The notes beneath the pieces are model-generated. The model searched no databases. It saw nothing but the letters and a program-made list of their open reading frames with translations, and was not told the origin of the DNA. DNA of 47,475 nt. It comes from Caballeronia sp. SEWSISQ10-4 2 (GTDB taxonomy: Bacteria; Pseudomonadota; Gammaproteobacteria; Burkholderiales; Burkholderiaceae). The stretch spans positions 1 to 47,475 of the forward strand of contig NZ_JALPRJ010000065.1 in NCBI RefSeq assembly GCF_030464885.1. The letters are read 5' to 3'. This document shows positions 18,159 to 26,825 of this stretch, one piece after another. Made by a program: the position numbers and the translations under genes. Every line of letters begins with the position of its first letter. Within the stretch, counting starts at the first letter, position 1.

Positions 18159-19211
18159 TTAACGATATTGGCCTGCGAACTTCAACACCTTGTCGATGTT
18201 GTCCTTCGTGATAAATCCCGGTCCCGAACGAATGTTCTTCGGTCCATACGAAGGCTGAAGGCCGTACGTGTCCAGCCGGGCCTTGAACTTCGGATTGGCT
18301 TCCAGGATCTGGCGAATCTTCACCGGGTCGGTCGTCTTGTCCTTCTTCACGATGGCGAGCACGGCGACGGGAATGTAGCCTTGCAAGTACGGCTGCTGAT
18401 CGATGGCGAACTGGATCGTGCCGGCTTGAATGGCTTTCGCGATGTCATCGGAGAAGTCGAAGGTCGCAAACCAGATCTTCTTTTCCAGGCCCATTTGCTG
18501 CACGGCCTTCAGCGTTGCCGCTGCGGGCGTCGGTCCGAGCGTGAGAATGGCCTGCGTGTTCGGATGGTTACGCAAGTACGCGCTCACCTTCGACTGGATT
18601 TCGGTCGGATCCTGTCCTGAATCGATGGTGGACGGCTTGTAATCGACACCAATCGCCTCGGCGAAACCACGGCAACGATCGAACGACACCGCGTTGGTCG
18701 CAATGTGGTTCACGCACAAAAACGACTTGATGCCCGCCGCCTTCGCTTTCTCGCCGGCAGCATGACCCGCCACATATTCCGGCTGGCCGATATGCATGAT
18801 CGCGCCGAGCTGCGCGCTTTGTTCCTCGGTGCCCGAGTTGATCGTGACCAGCGGAATTTTCTTCGCCGTCACCTTGTTCATCGAACTCTTGAGCACGTCG
18901 TAATCTGCGATCGTCGCGATCACGCCGTCGTAATTACGTGCCGCCGCTTGTTCGATCAGGCGCGACATATCGGCGATATCGCCATTGGGCGGATTGCGGT
19001 AATCCGTCTCGACATTGAAATCCTCGTCCGCCTGTTTGATGGCGTTCTTGATCGTGTTCCACCACGAATCGGAATCCGGCGCGTGGCTGATCAAAACGAA
19101 ATGGGCGTCGGGAGCAGCGTGTGCTGCCTGACTGCTCAGTGCTGCTGCGCTGCACAACGCTACGGCAGCCGCGAGCACGCGTAAAGCGGCTCGGCCATTG
19201 CAAAGTCTCAT
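18159..19211 (-). CDS. Periplasmic sugar (inositol)-binding protein
   Basis: This 350-aa substrate-binding protein of the periplasmic-binding-protein type I fold (RbsB/IbpA-like) has a signal peptide over the first 32 or so residues: basic MRLCNGR, a hydrophobic core, and probable cleavage at AHA-APDA. The mature part has FVLISHAPDSDSWWNTIKNA, GVIATIADYDVLKSS and VTINSGTEEQSAQLG. I chose the ATG at 19211, preceded by GGTGGAG, over the in-frame GTG three codons earlier. It is the first gene of the minus-strand inositol operon and divergent from the RpiR-type regulator. Inositol specificity is inferred from context. Confidence 0.92.
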   Translation of the reverse strand: MRLCNGRAALRVLAAAVALCSAAALSSQAAHAAPDAHFVLISHAPDSDSWWNTIKNAIKQADEDFNVETDYRNPPNGDIADMSRLIEQAAARNYDGVIATIADYDVLKSSMNKVTAKKIPLVTINSGTEEQSAQLGAIMHIGQPEYVAGHAAGEKAKAAGIKSFLCVNHIATNAVSFDRCRGFAEAIGVDYKPSTIDSGQDPTEIQSKVSAYLRNHPNTQAILTLGPTPAAATLKAVQQMGLEKKIWFATFDFSDDIAKAIQAGTIQFAIDQQPYLQGYIPVAVLAIVKKDKTTDPVKIRQILEANPKFKARLDTYGLQPSYGPKNIRSGPGFITKDNIDKVLKFAGQYR

Positions 19212-19280
19212 TGTCTCCACCTATCTCGGTTGTTTTTCTGAACGAGCGTCCGGCGTGTCCACGCCCCCTGCTCACGACCA

Positions 19281-19309
19281 AGATTAGGACAAGTCTCATC
19301 GCTATGCAA
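19281..19309 (-). promoter_or_regulatory. Predicted sigma-70 promoter of inositol operon
   Basis: On the minus strand, TTGCAT (19304-19309) and TAATCT (19281-19286) are separated by exactly 17 bases. They lie about 70 bases upstream of the binding-protein start. This is the best sigma-70-like match in the divergent region. It is predicted from hexamers only. Confidence 0.5.
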
Positions 19310-19334
19310 TAGGAAGTTTAACTATTCGAAGTTT

Positions 19335-19348
19335 GGAAAATTCATTCC
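19335..19348. promoter_or_regulatory. Candidate IolR operator GGAA-N6-TTCC
   Basis: The sequence reads GGAA-AATTCA-TTCC. This fits exactly the GGAA-N6-TTCC motif reported for the RpiR-family repressor IolR in Sinorhizobium meliloti. It lies in the divergent region between the regulator and the transport/catabolic operon, and its right half overlaps the expected -35 zone of the regulator promoter. Repression of the regulator gene and of the divergent operon is inferred. Confidence 0.6.
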
Positions 19349-19367
19349 ATTTGTGCGGCGAGAACTC

Positions 19368-19373
19368 TATAAT
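19368..19373 (+). promoter_or_regulatory. -10 element of rpiR-like regulator
   Basis: A perfect TATAAT lies 37 bases upstream of the regulator start at 19411. The corresponding -35 position (TTCCAT, 19345-19350) is weak and overlaps the GGAA-N6-TTCC element, an arrangement fitting direct autorepression. Confidence 0.5.
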
Positions 19374-19410
19374 CGATTGCATCGGATACAGAACAAACCG
19401 CGAGCAAGGC

Positions 19411-20307
19411 ATGCAGGAAGACACGCAAGACCCTCAGGAAGCGACCGAGATCCAGACAGTCGACGAGCTGATGCAGCGGATCACAGAGGCTTACGACGCG
19501 TTGCCGCGCCAGCTTAAAAGCGTGGCGACGTACATCGAGCAGCATCGCAGCAATGTGATGATGGATCGCACCGGTGACATTGCCGCCGCGTGCGGCGTGC
19601 ATCCCTCAGCGGTGGTGCGCTTCGCCCAGCGCTTCGGCTTCTCCGGTTTCTCCGACCTCCAGGCGCTCTTCAAGCAGGCCTATACGGGCCAGAGCGGCTC
19701 GGCGCAGAGCTATCAGCAGCGCATCAGGAAACTTATCGACGAAAAGCCGGGCAAGTTGTCGGGCGGATCGGTGGCGCGCGAATTTATCGCGGCGAGCCGG
19801 AGCGGGCTGGCGGAACTCGAAGCCGGTCTCGACGACGTCCAGTTCGAAGCTGCTGTGAAAATGCTGCAACAGGCCGAGAACATCTACGTGGTCGGCGTGC
19901 GGCGCTCGTTTCCGGTGGCGAGTTATATCGTCTACGCGCTGCAGCACACGGCCAAGCGCGTGCATCTGGTGTCGGGTTTCGGCGGCATGTATCGCGAGCA
20001 GATCCGCAGCGTGAAGAAGGGCGACGTGGTGGTCGCGATCAGCTTCGCGCCGTACGGCAAGGAGACGCAGTACTGCGTGCGCGCGGCGCAGCATCACGGC
20101 GCCAAGACGCTGGTCATTACCGATGGCCAGCTTTCGCCGCTCGCGCGTCACGCGAGCGCGCATTTGTTCGTGAAGGAAGGCAGCGCGTTTGCGTTCCGTT
20201 CGCTCACGAGCACGATCTGCCTGTGCCAGGCGCTGTTTATCGCGCTTGCGTACCGGCTTGAACTGAACGTAGAAGAATCAAGGGAGACAGGCGGCTATGA
20301 CGATTGA
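19411..20307 (+). CDS. RpiR-family regulator, IolR-like
   Basis: This 298-aa cytoplasmic DNA-binding protein has an N-terminal RpiR helix-turn-helix (about residues 20-95, with GDIAAACGVHPSAVVRFAQRFGFSGF) and a C-terminal SIS phosphosugar-binding domain (about 130-265, with NIYVVGVRRSFPVASYIVYA and GDVVVAISFAPYGKET, each partly quoted). Its position, divergent from the inositol operon and joined to iolG by an 11-base overlap, makes it the probable repressor of the pathway. The effector may be a phosphorylated intermediate such as 2-deoxy-5-keto-gluconate-6-phosphate. The frame is open to 19333, but 19411 fits family N-termini and lies downstream of a TATAAT. Confidence 0.9.
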   Translation: MQEDTQDPQEATEIQTVDELMQRITEAYDALPRQLKSVATYIEQHRSNVMMDRTGDIAAACGVHPSAVVRFAQRFGFSGFSDLQALFKQAYTGQSGSAQSYQQRIRKLIDEKPGKLSGGSVAREFIAASRSGLAELEAGLDDVQFEAAVKMLQQAENIYVVGVRRSFPVASYIVYALQHTAKRVHLVSGFGGMYREQIRSVKKGDVVVAISFAPYGKETQYCVRAAQHHGAKTLVITDGQLSPLARHASAHLFVKEGSAFAFRSLTSTICLCQALFIALAYRLELNVEESRETGGYDD

Positions 20308-21295
20308 TGTGGCGGTGTTCGGAGCAGGGCGGATCGGCAAGATCCATGCGGCGAATCTGGCGAAGCAGCCGGGTGTGCGCCTGAAATACGTGGTGGACGT
20401 CAATAAGGAAGCGGCTGCGGCACTCGCTGCGCTGCACGGCGCGCAAGTGGCAGATGTGGAAGGCGCGCTCGGCGATGCATCGATTGGCGCGACCGTCGTG
20501 TGTTCGAGCACGGACACGCACGCTGATCTGATCCTGAAATCGGCGGCGCAAAAGAAGCACGTGTTCTGCGAAAAGCCGGTGGACCTGACGCTCGAACGCG
20601 CACGCGCTTGCGCCGATGCCGTCGCGAAAGCGGGCGTGGTTTGCATGATCGGTTTCCAGCGTCGCTTCGATCCGACTTTTTCCGCGTTGAAGGCGCGCGT
20701 GGAGGCCGGTGAGATCGGCGAGCCAGAAATGCTGATTGTCACGAGCCGCGACCCGGGCGCACCGCCGGTCGATTACATCAAGCATTCGGGCGGCATCTTC
20801 AAAGACATGCTGATCCACGACTTCGACGTCTTCCGCTGGATGCTCGACGACGAAGCCGACACGCTGCACGCCACCGGAAGCTGCTTGTCGGATCCGGCGA
20901 TTGCGGAAGCGGGCGATATCGATTCGACTGCCGTCACGATCCGCACCAAGCGCGGCCGCTTGTGTCAGATCAACACAGCGCGGCGCGCGGCGTATGGCTA
21001 CGACCAGCGCTTCGAATTGCTCGGCAGCCAAGGCATGCTGCAGGCGGGCAATGTGCGGCCGACGGAAGTCACCGCGTATTCAAAGATCGCGGTCTCGAAC
21101 GATGTGCCCGAAGCGTTTTTCCTCGAACGATACCGCGCGGCGTACGCGCTGGAAATCGCCCATTTCTTCGATGCTGTCCAGGAAGGCAAGCCAGTTCGCA
21201 CGACGGTCGCGGACGGCCTCAAGGCGCTGGAACTCGCCGAAGCAGCGACGCGTTCATGGCGCGAAGGGACAATCATCAAGCTGGGGGCGGCATGA
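20297..21295 (+). CDS. iolG: Myo-inositol 2-dehydrogenase
   Basis: This 332-aa NAD-dependent oxidoreductase of the Gfo/Idh/MocA family oxidises myo-inositol to scyllo-inosose, the first pathway step. The Rossmann motif is VFGAGRIGKIHA near the start. The catalytic EKP lies in VFCEKPVDL (about residues 92-100), and the active-site Asp/His pattern is in DMLIHDFDVFRWML. It is translationally coupled to the regulator (11-base overlap) and to the next dehydrogenase (ATGA overlap). Confidence 0.93.
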   Translation: MTIDVAVFGAGRIGKIHAANLAKQPGVRLKYVVDVNKEAAAALAALHGAQVADVEGALGDASIGATVVCSSTDTHADLILKSAAQKKHVFCEKPVDLTLERARACADAVAKAGVVCMIGFQRRFDPTFSALKARVEAGEIGEPEMLIVTSRDPGAPPVDYIKHSGGIFKDMLIHDFDVFRWMLDDEADTLHATGSCLSDPAIAEAGDIDSTAVTIRTKRGRLCQINTARRAAYGYDQRFELLGSQGMLQAGNVRPTEVTAYSKIAVSNDVPEAFFLERYRAAYALEIAHFFDAVQEGKPVRTTVADGLKALELAEAATRSWREGTIIKLGAA

Positions 21296-22311
21296 AAGCG
21301 CCTGTGCGGATTGGTATCGTCGGATTGGGTCGGCTCGGTCAGCGCCATGCACGTAATCTCGCGTGGCACGTACCGGGCGCGACGCTCGCAGCGGCGTGCA
21401 GTCCGGTCGCGGCGGAACGCGAATGGGCGCAGGCAAACCTCCCTGAACTCGCACTCCACAGCGACTACGAGTCGATGCTCAAAGACGCATCGCTCGATGC
21501 CGTCTGGCTCGTCACGCCGACGTCGCTGCACGCCGACCAGATCATCGCGGCATTGCGTGCGGGCAAGCATGTGTTCTGCGAAAAACCGCTGTCGCTGGAT
21601 CTGGCGCAGTGCGATCGGGTGATCGAAGAAAGCGCGCGGTTTCCGCACCTTCAGGTGATGATCGGTTTCGTGCGCCGTTTCGACGCAAGTTACCGCGACG
21701 CCTTCAACAAGATCAGCCAAGGCGCCATCGGCCGGCCGTTCATGGTCCGTTCGCAGACCGTCGACAAGAACGATCCCGACGGCTTTTTCGTGCGTTTTGC
21801 GCCGACATCGGGCGGTCTGTTCCTCGATTGCAGCGTCCACGACATCGACCTCGCGCGCTGGATGCTTGGCAACCCGCGGATCCAGCGCGTGTTCGCAAGC
21901 GGCACCATCGCGATCCACGAAGGCCTGGCGGAATGTGGCGATATCGACAACGGCGTCGCGATCTGCGAATTCGAAGGCGGGCGCCTGGCGGTTTTCCACG
22001 CATCGCGCACGAGCGCCCACGGTCACGATACCCAGACGGAAGTGGTCGGAACGGGCGGGGCGTTATCGGTGGGACACAACCCGCGGGCGAATCGCGTAGA
22101 GATCTTCGATGCCACCGGCATTCGCAACGAATGCACACCGACGTTCTTCGAGCGCTTCGAACACGCGTTCCTGAACGAAGCGGAGGCATTCGTGGCATCG
22201 CTGGCGGGCGGCCCGGCAACAGGCCTCACGCTCGACGACGCCCGCGAAGCAACGCGCATCGGCATTGCCATGCGGGAAGCGCTTACTAAAGGCCAGGCGG
22301 TGAATTTTTAG
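21292..22311 (+). CDS. Second Gfo/Idh/MocA-family oxidoreductase
   Basis: This 339-aa NAD(P)-dependent dehydrogenase resembles inositol dehydrogenases. It has Rossmann GIVGLGRLGQRHA at the N-terminus, EKP in VFCEKPLSLDL and CSVHDIDLARWMLG with the expected Asp/His. It is clearly paralogous to the preceding iolG but diverged. It could act on scyllo-inositol, D-chiro-inositol or another stereoisomer; sequence does not decide. The ATG at 21292 overlaps the iolG stop; the frame is open farther upstream but that part lies inside iolG. Confidence 0.9.
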   Translation: MKAPVRIGIVGLGRLGQRHARNLAWHVPGATLAAACSPVAAEREWAQANLPELALHSDYESMLKDASLDAVWLVTPTSLHADQIIAALRAGKHVFCEKPLSLDLAQCDRVIEESARFPHLQVMIGFVRRFDASYRDAFNKISQGAIGRPFMVRSQTVDKNDPDGFFVRFAPTSGGLFLDCSVHDIDLARWMLGNPRIQRVFASGTIAIHEGLAECGDIDNGVAICEFEGGRLAVFHASRTSAHGHDTQTEVVGTGGALSVGHNPRANRVEIFDATGIRNECTPTFFERFEHAFLNEAEAFVASLAGGPATGLTLDDAREATRIGIAMREALTKGQAVNF

Positions 22312-22365
22312 GCACTGAGGTAAAATCGAACTCTCATAAAGCGGGTTCGAACAAGGCTCAATTCG

Positions 22366-22593
22366 ATGGAAGTGCACAAGGAAGTCGATGCGCGCGGGCT
22401 CACTTGCCCGTTGCCCATCCTGCGGGCGAAGAAGGCGCTGGCCGATATGCAGACTGGTCAGATATTGAAAGTACTGGCGACCGATCCGGGTTCGCAGCGC
22501 GATTTTGCGGCGTTTTCGAAGCAGACGGGGAATGAACTGGTGGAATCGACGTCGCACGACAAAGTGTTCACCTTCCTGATGCGGCGTCGCTAA
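22366..22593 (+). CDS. TusA/SirA-family sulfur carrier
   Basis: This 75-aa protein has the family hallmark CPLP (C14-P-L-P17) in DARGLTCPLPILRAKKAL. TusA-type proteins carry persulfide sulfur on this Cys for tRNA thiolation, cofactor synthesis or sulfur oxidation. No partner (TusBCD, TusE) is nearby, so the pathway is unknown. A TAAAAT at 22321-22326 may be the -10 element. A strong bidirectional terminator follows. Confidence 0.92.
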   Translation: MEVHKEVDARGLTCPLPILRAKKALADMQTGQILKVLATDPGSQRDFAAFSKQTGNELVESTSHDKVFTFLMRRR

Positions 22594-22631
22594 CCTGCTG
22601 CCAACCCTCGGCTAACATTTTCGGGCCGATA

Positions 22632-22668
22632 AAAAAATGCCCATGATTTTTTCTCATGGGCATTTTTT
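22632..22668. terminator. Bidirectional terminator, tusA-like / galU
   Basis: A perfect 15-bp inverted repeat, AAAAAATGCCCATGA (22632-22646) and TCATGGGCATTTTTT (22654-22668), has A-runs and T-runs at both outer ends. It serves the convergent genes on either side. Confidence 0.92.
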
Positions 22669-22728
22669 CTTACAACCGCACACCGCCAGCTGGCGGCTTG
22701 ACGCTCATCGGACCGCTCATCGGACTGC

Positions 22729-23610
22729 TTAGCCGAGCAAATGCGGCGAGCGCGTGTTCAAGTACTCCTGGAAATCAGCCGCCACTTCCGGGTGACGCAG
22801 CGCGAATTCCACGGTCGCTTTCAAATAACCGAGCTTGCTGCCGCAGTCGAAGCGCGTGCCGTGATACTTGTATGCGAGCACTTGTTCGTCGGCGAGCAGC
22901 GACTGGATTGCGTCCGTGAGTTGCAGCTCACCGCCGGCGCCCGGCTTCAACGCGCGGATGTGATCGAAGATGCGTGGTTTCAGCACATACCGCCCGACCA
23001 CGCCAAGATTCGACGGCGCAACTTCAGGTTCCGGCTTTTCCACAATGCCCGACAGCTTGAAAATATTGTCTTCCCATTCTTTCCCGTCGATCACACCGTA
23101 CGACTTGGAATCCTGCGCCGGGATCTCTTCCACCCCGATCACCGAGCTGTGATAGTGATCGAACACTTCGATCATCTGCGACATCACGGGCGGCGTGCCG
23201 TACAGCAAGTCGTCCGCGAGGATCACGGCGAACGGGTTGTCGCCGACCAGCTTTTCCGCGCACAGCACAGCGTGGCCAAGACCAAGCGCTTCGGCCTGAC
23301 GCACATAAAAACAATCGACGTGGCTCGGCTTGATGCTGCGCACGAGATCGAGCAGCTTTTGCTTGCCGCGCGCTTCCAGTTCGGCTTCGATCTCATACGA
23401 CTTGTCGAAGTGATCCTCGATCGCGCGCTTGCTGCGCCCCGTCACGAAGATCATTTCCGTGATGCCGGCGGCCATGGCCTCTTCGACCGCGTACTGGATC
23501 AGCGGCTTGTCGACCACAGGCAGCATTTCCTTCGGGCTGGCCTTGGTCGCGGGGAGGAATCGGGTACCGAGACCCGCAACCGGAAAAACCGCTTTCGTAA
23601 CTTTTAGCAT
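22729..23610 (-). CDS. galU: UTP-glucose-1-phosphate uridylyltransferase
   Basis: This 293-aa enzyme makes UDP-glucose from UTP and glucose-1-phosphate, feeding cell-envelope and exopolysaccharide synthesis. The nucleotidyltransferase signature KAVFPVAGLGTRFLPATKA is at the N-terminus, with the metal/substrate segments EMLPVVDKPLIQYAVEEA and FAVILADDLL. Length and sequence are standard for GalU. It is transcribed alone, and an inverted repeat between it and valS probably ends valS transcription upstream. Confidence 0.95.
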   Translation of the reverse strand: MLKVTKAVFPVAGLGTRFLPATKASPKEMLPVVDKPLIQYAVEEAMAAGITEMIFVTGRSKRAIEDHFDKSYEIEAELEARGKQKLLDLVRSIKPSHVDCFYVRQAEALGLGHAVLCAEKLVGDNPFAVILADDLLYGTPPVMSQMIEVFDHYHSSVIGVEEIPAQDSKSYGVIDGKEWEDNIFKLSGIVEKPEPEVAPSNLGVVGRYVLKPRIFDHIRALKPGAGGELQLTDAIQSLLADEQVLAYKYHGTRFDCGSKLGYLKATVEFALRHPEVAADFQEYLNTRSPHLLG

Positions 23611-23705
23611 TTGATGACCCTGATCCTCTTATCGTGTTTAAACGTCAAGCCTGAAACGATGGGCATGGAAGCAAATGCCATGATGCAGGTTGATGCGTTG
23701 ATAAA

Positions 23706-23748
23706 AAAGTGCGGCGAGATTAATTCTTCAAGCGGAAAAACGCACTTT
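23706..23748 (-). terminator. Possible terminator of valS
   Basis: AAAGTGCG (23706-23713) and CGCACTTT (23741-23748) form an 8-bp stem with a 27-nt interior. On the minus strand the stem ends in a T-run (CACTTTTTTAT) 32 bases after the valS stop. The long loop makes this less certain than a compact hairpin. Confidence 0.45.
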
Positions 23749-23779
23749 GCTATAAGACGGAACAAGCAATCGGTTAGTT

Positions 23780-26650
23780 TCAGGCCGGAAGCCGCGATAA
23801 CTGCGCTTTCAACTTGTCAGAAGTCGATTCAAACTCCGCCAGCCGTTTGCGCTCCTGTTCTACTACTGCGGCGGGCGCCCGGGCTACAAAACTCTCGTTT
23901 TCCAGCTTCACACGGGCCTTCGCGATCTCCTGCGTCAGGCGGTCCACTTCCTTCGTCAGCCGTTCGCGTTCGGCGGCAACATCGATTTCGACCTTCAAGA
24001 CCAGCTTGTTGGTTCCTACGATAGCAACTGGCGCGCCACTTGCCTCGGCGTCGAGCGCAGCTTCGTCGGCAATGATCTTCACCTCCGACAAACGCGCCAG
24101 CGCCTGGACATAGGGCGCGAACGACTTGAGCCGCGCTTCGTCGCCCGTTGCCAGCAACGGCACCTTGAGCGCCGGTGACAGATTCATCTCGCCGCGCAGA
24201 TTACGACATGAATCGATAACCGCCTTCAGTTCGGCCGCCCACTGTTCAGACGATTCATCAATCTTAGACGGTTGCGCGGCCGGGTAGCGCTGAATCATGA
24301 TGGACGCGGTCTCAGCGCCTTCCTTAGCCTGCGGGTACAGGTCGGTCAGCGGCGCAACCTTCTGCCACAAGGCTTCGGTGATGAACGGAATGATCGGGTG
24401 CGCAAGACGCAGCACGGTTTCCAGCACGCGCAGCAGGGTGCGGCGGGTCGCGCGCTGCTGTTCGGGCGCGCCGGTCTGGATCTGCACCTTGGCCAGCTCC
24501 AGATACCAGTCGCAATACTCGTCCCAGACGAATTTGTAGATCGCGCTCGCCACGTTGTCGAAACGGTAGTCGGCGAAACCCTTCTCCACTTCCGCCTCCA
24601 CGCGCTGCAAAAGCGACACGATCCAGAAGTCCGCCGGCGAGAAATGGAGATATCCGCCCGGCCCGCAATCACCTGCGGCGCATTCTTCCGGTTTGCCGAA
24701 ACCACAGTCGTGGCCTTCGGTATTCATCAGAACAAAGCGGGTGGCATTCCACAGCTTATTGCAAAAATTACGATATCCCTCGCACCTTGCCAGATCAAAA
24801 TTCACGTTGCGACCGAGGGTTGCCATGGACGCCATCGTGAAGCGCAGCGCGTCGGTGCCGAACGGCTGGATTCCTTCGGGGAATTCCTTGCGGGTTTTTT
24901 TCTCGATTTTTTCGGCTTGCTTCGGGTTCATCAGGCCGGTAATACGCTTGGCGACGAGCGTTTCCAGGTCGATGCCATCGACGATATCGATCGGGTCGAG
25001 CGTATTGCCCTTGCTCTTTGACATCTTCTGGCCTTCCGCGTCGCGCACGAGGCCGTGGACGTAGACGGTGTCGAAGGGGACTTTGCCGGTGAAATGCGTG
25101 GTCATCATCACCATCCGGGCGACCCAGAAGAAGATGATGTCGAAACCCGTCACCAGGACCGACGAAGGCAGGAAGTGCTTCAGTTCCGGCGTTTCGTTCG
25201 GCCAGCCAAGCGATGAAAACGGCACGAGCGCCGATGAAAACCACGTGTCGAGCACGTCGTCGTCGCGTTTGAGCGCGCCGGTGTAGCCTTTTTCCGTGGC
25301 TTCCGCGCGTGCTTCTTCCTCGGTCTTCGCAACGAAGATTTCGCCGTTATCGCCGTACCACGCCGGGATTTGATGGCCCCACCAGAGCTGGCGCGAGATA
25401 CACCAGTCCTGGATGTTTTCGAGCCACTGGTAATACGTCGTTGACCAGTTTTCCGGGACGAACTTGATTTCGCCGTTGCGGACCACATCGAGCGCTGTTT
25501 CCGCGATCGATTTGCCCGGATTGAACGTGCCTTCCGGCGCCGGCTTGCTCATGGCGACGAACCATTGGTCGGTCAACATCGGCTCGATCACTACGCCCGT
25601 GCGGTCGCCGCGCGGCACCATCAGCGCGTGCGGTTTGACAGACTCAAGCAGGCCGAGCGCTTCCAAATCGGCCACGACTTGCTTGCGTGCGTCGAAGCGG
25701 TCCATGCCGCGATATTTTTCCGGCGCGTTGTCGTTGATCTTTGCGTCGAGCGTGAGAATCTCGATCATCGGCAGCTTATGGCGCAGGCCGACCTGATAGT
25801 CGTTGAAATCGTGCGCGGGCGTGACCTTGACCACGCCGGTACCGAACTCGCGATCCACGTAGTCGTCCGCGATCACCGGGATTTCCCGGTTCGACAACGG
25901 CAGCATCACCGTCTTGCCGATTAGATGCGCATAACGCTCGTCTTCCGGATGGACCATCACGGCGGTGTCGCCGAGCATGGTTTCCGGGCGGGTGGTCGCG
26001 ACCGTCACGTGGCCCGAGCCGTCCGGCAGCGGGTAGTTGATGTGCCACAGGCTGCCGGCTTCTTCCTCGCTGGCTACTTCCAGGTCGGACACGGCCGTAC
26101 CCAGCACGGGATCCCAGTTCACCAGCCGTTTGCCGCGATAAATCAGGCCCTGCTTGTACAGCGTGACGAACACGTCGAGCACGACGGGGGACATTTTGTC
26201 GTCCATCGTGAAATATTCGCGCGACCAGTCGATGGAGGCGCCCAGGCGGCGCACTTGATTCGTGATGGTCGAGCCGGATTTCTGCTTCCATTCCCAGACG
26301 CGTTTGAGGAATTCCTCGCGGCCGAGATCATGCCGCGATACGCCCTGCGCATCGAGTTGCCGCTCCACGACGATCTGCGTGGCGATACCCGCGTGATCGG
26401 TCCCAGGCAGCCACAGCGTGTTTTCGCCGAGCATGCGGTGGTAGCGGGTCAGGCTGTCCATGATGGTCTGGTTGAACGCGTGACCCATGTGCAGCGTGCC
26501 GGTGACGTTCGGCGGCGGGAGTTGAATCGAGAAATCTTTTTTGCCTTCGATCAGGGTTGGCGCAGCGTAGCCGCGCTTTTCCCATTCCGGTCCCCAATGG
26601 GATTCGATGTTCTGGGGCTCGAAACTCTTCGCAAGCGTGTTGTCACTCAT
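23780..26650 (-). CDS. valS: Valyl-tRNA synthetase
   Basis: This 956-aa class I synthetase charges tRNA-Val. The HIGH motif is HMGH at residues 54-57 (in PPPNVTGTLHMGH) and KMSKSKGN lies near residue 540. The editing (CP1) insert lies between them. The C-terminal part ends in a coiled-coil tRNA-binding arm (ERERLTKEVDRLTQEIAK...EFESTSDKLKAQL). Size and order match bacterial ValRS. The gene is divergent from uvrD, with a perfect TATAAT on the minus strand at 26713-26718. Confidence 0.97.
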   Translation of the reverse strand: MSDNTLAKSFEPQNIESHWGPEWEKRGYAAPTLIEGKKDFSIQLPPPNVTGTLHMGHAFNQTIMDSLTRYHRMLGENTLWLPGTDHAGIATQIVVERQLDAQGVSRHDLGREEFLKRVWEWKQKSGSTITNQVRRLGASIDWSREYFTMDDKMSPVVLDVFVTLYKQGLIYRGKRLVNWDPVLGTAVSDLEVASEEEAGSLWHINYPLPDGSGHVTVATTRPETMLGDTAVMVHPEDERYAHLIGKTVMLPLSNREIPVIADDYVDREFGTGVVKVTPAHDFNDYQVGLRHKLPMIEILTLDAKINDNAPEKYRGMDRFDARKQVVADLEALGLLESVKPHALMVPRGDRTGVVIEPMLTDQWFVAMSKPAPEGTFNPGKSIAETALDVVRNGEIKFVPENWSTTYYQWLENIQDWCISRQLWWGHQIPAWYGDNGEIFVAKTEEEARAEATEKGYTGALKRDDDVLDTWFSSALVPFSSLGWPNETPELKHFLPSSVLVTGFDIIFFWVARMVMMTTHFTGKVPFDTVYVHGLVRDAEGQKMSKSKGNTLDPIDIVDGIDLETLVAKRITGLMNPKQAEKIEKKTRKEFPEGIQPFGTDALRFTMASMATLGRNVNFDLARCEGYRNFCNKLWNATRFVLMNTEGHDCGFGKPEECAAGDCGPGGYLHFSPADFWIVSLLQRVEAEVEKGFADYRFDNVASAIYKFVWDEYCDWYLELAKVQIQTGAPEQQRATRRTLLRVLETVLRLAHPIIPFITEALWQKVAPLTDLYPQAKEGAETASIMIQRYPAAQPSKIDESSEQWAAELKAVIDSCRNLRGEMNLSPALKVPLLATGDEARLKSFAPYVQALARLSEVKIIADEAALDAEASGAPVAIVGTNKLVLKVEIDVAAERERLTKEVDRLTQEIAKARVKLENESFVARAPAAVVEQERKRLAEFESTSDKLKAQLSRLPA

Positions 26651-26712
26651 GGGGTGGGATCTGCCGAAAAATGCGTAAAAAAGAAGCGGGGGTCGACCAG
26701 CGACATCGGTGA

Positions 26713-26718
26713 ATTATA
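26713..26718 (-). promoter_or_regulatory. -10 element of valS
   Basis: The plus strand reads ATTATA, which is TATAAT on the minus strand, 63 bases upstream of the valS start. The -35 region is not recognisable. Confidence 0.45.
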
Positions 26719-26793
26719 AGGTCTTACCGGACCGGTGGCCGATTTACGGGCCGCGGCGCCTGTGTTTCGAAAACGTGTCCGTGCGAGGGGTCT

Positions 26794-26799
26794 TATAAT
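26794..26799 (+). promoter_or_regulatory. -10 element of uvrD
   Basis: A perfect TATAAT lies 26 bases before the uvrD start, so the leader would be short. No good -35 match is seen at 16-18 bases. Confidence 0.45.
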
Positions 26800-26825
26800 G
26801 TTCGACCCACCGGAAGACTCGCCCC

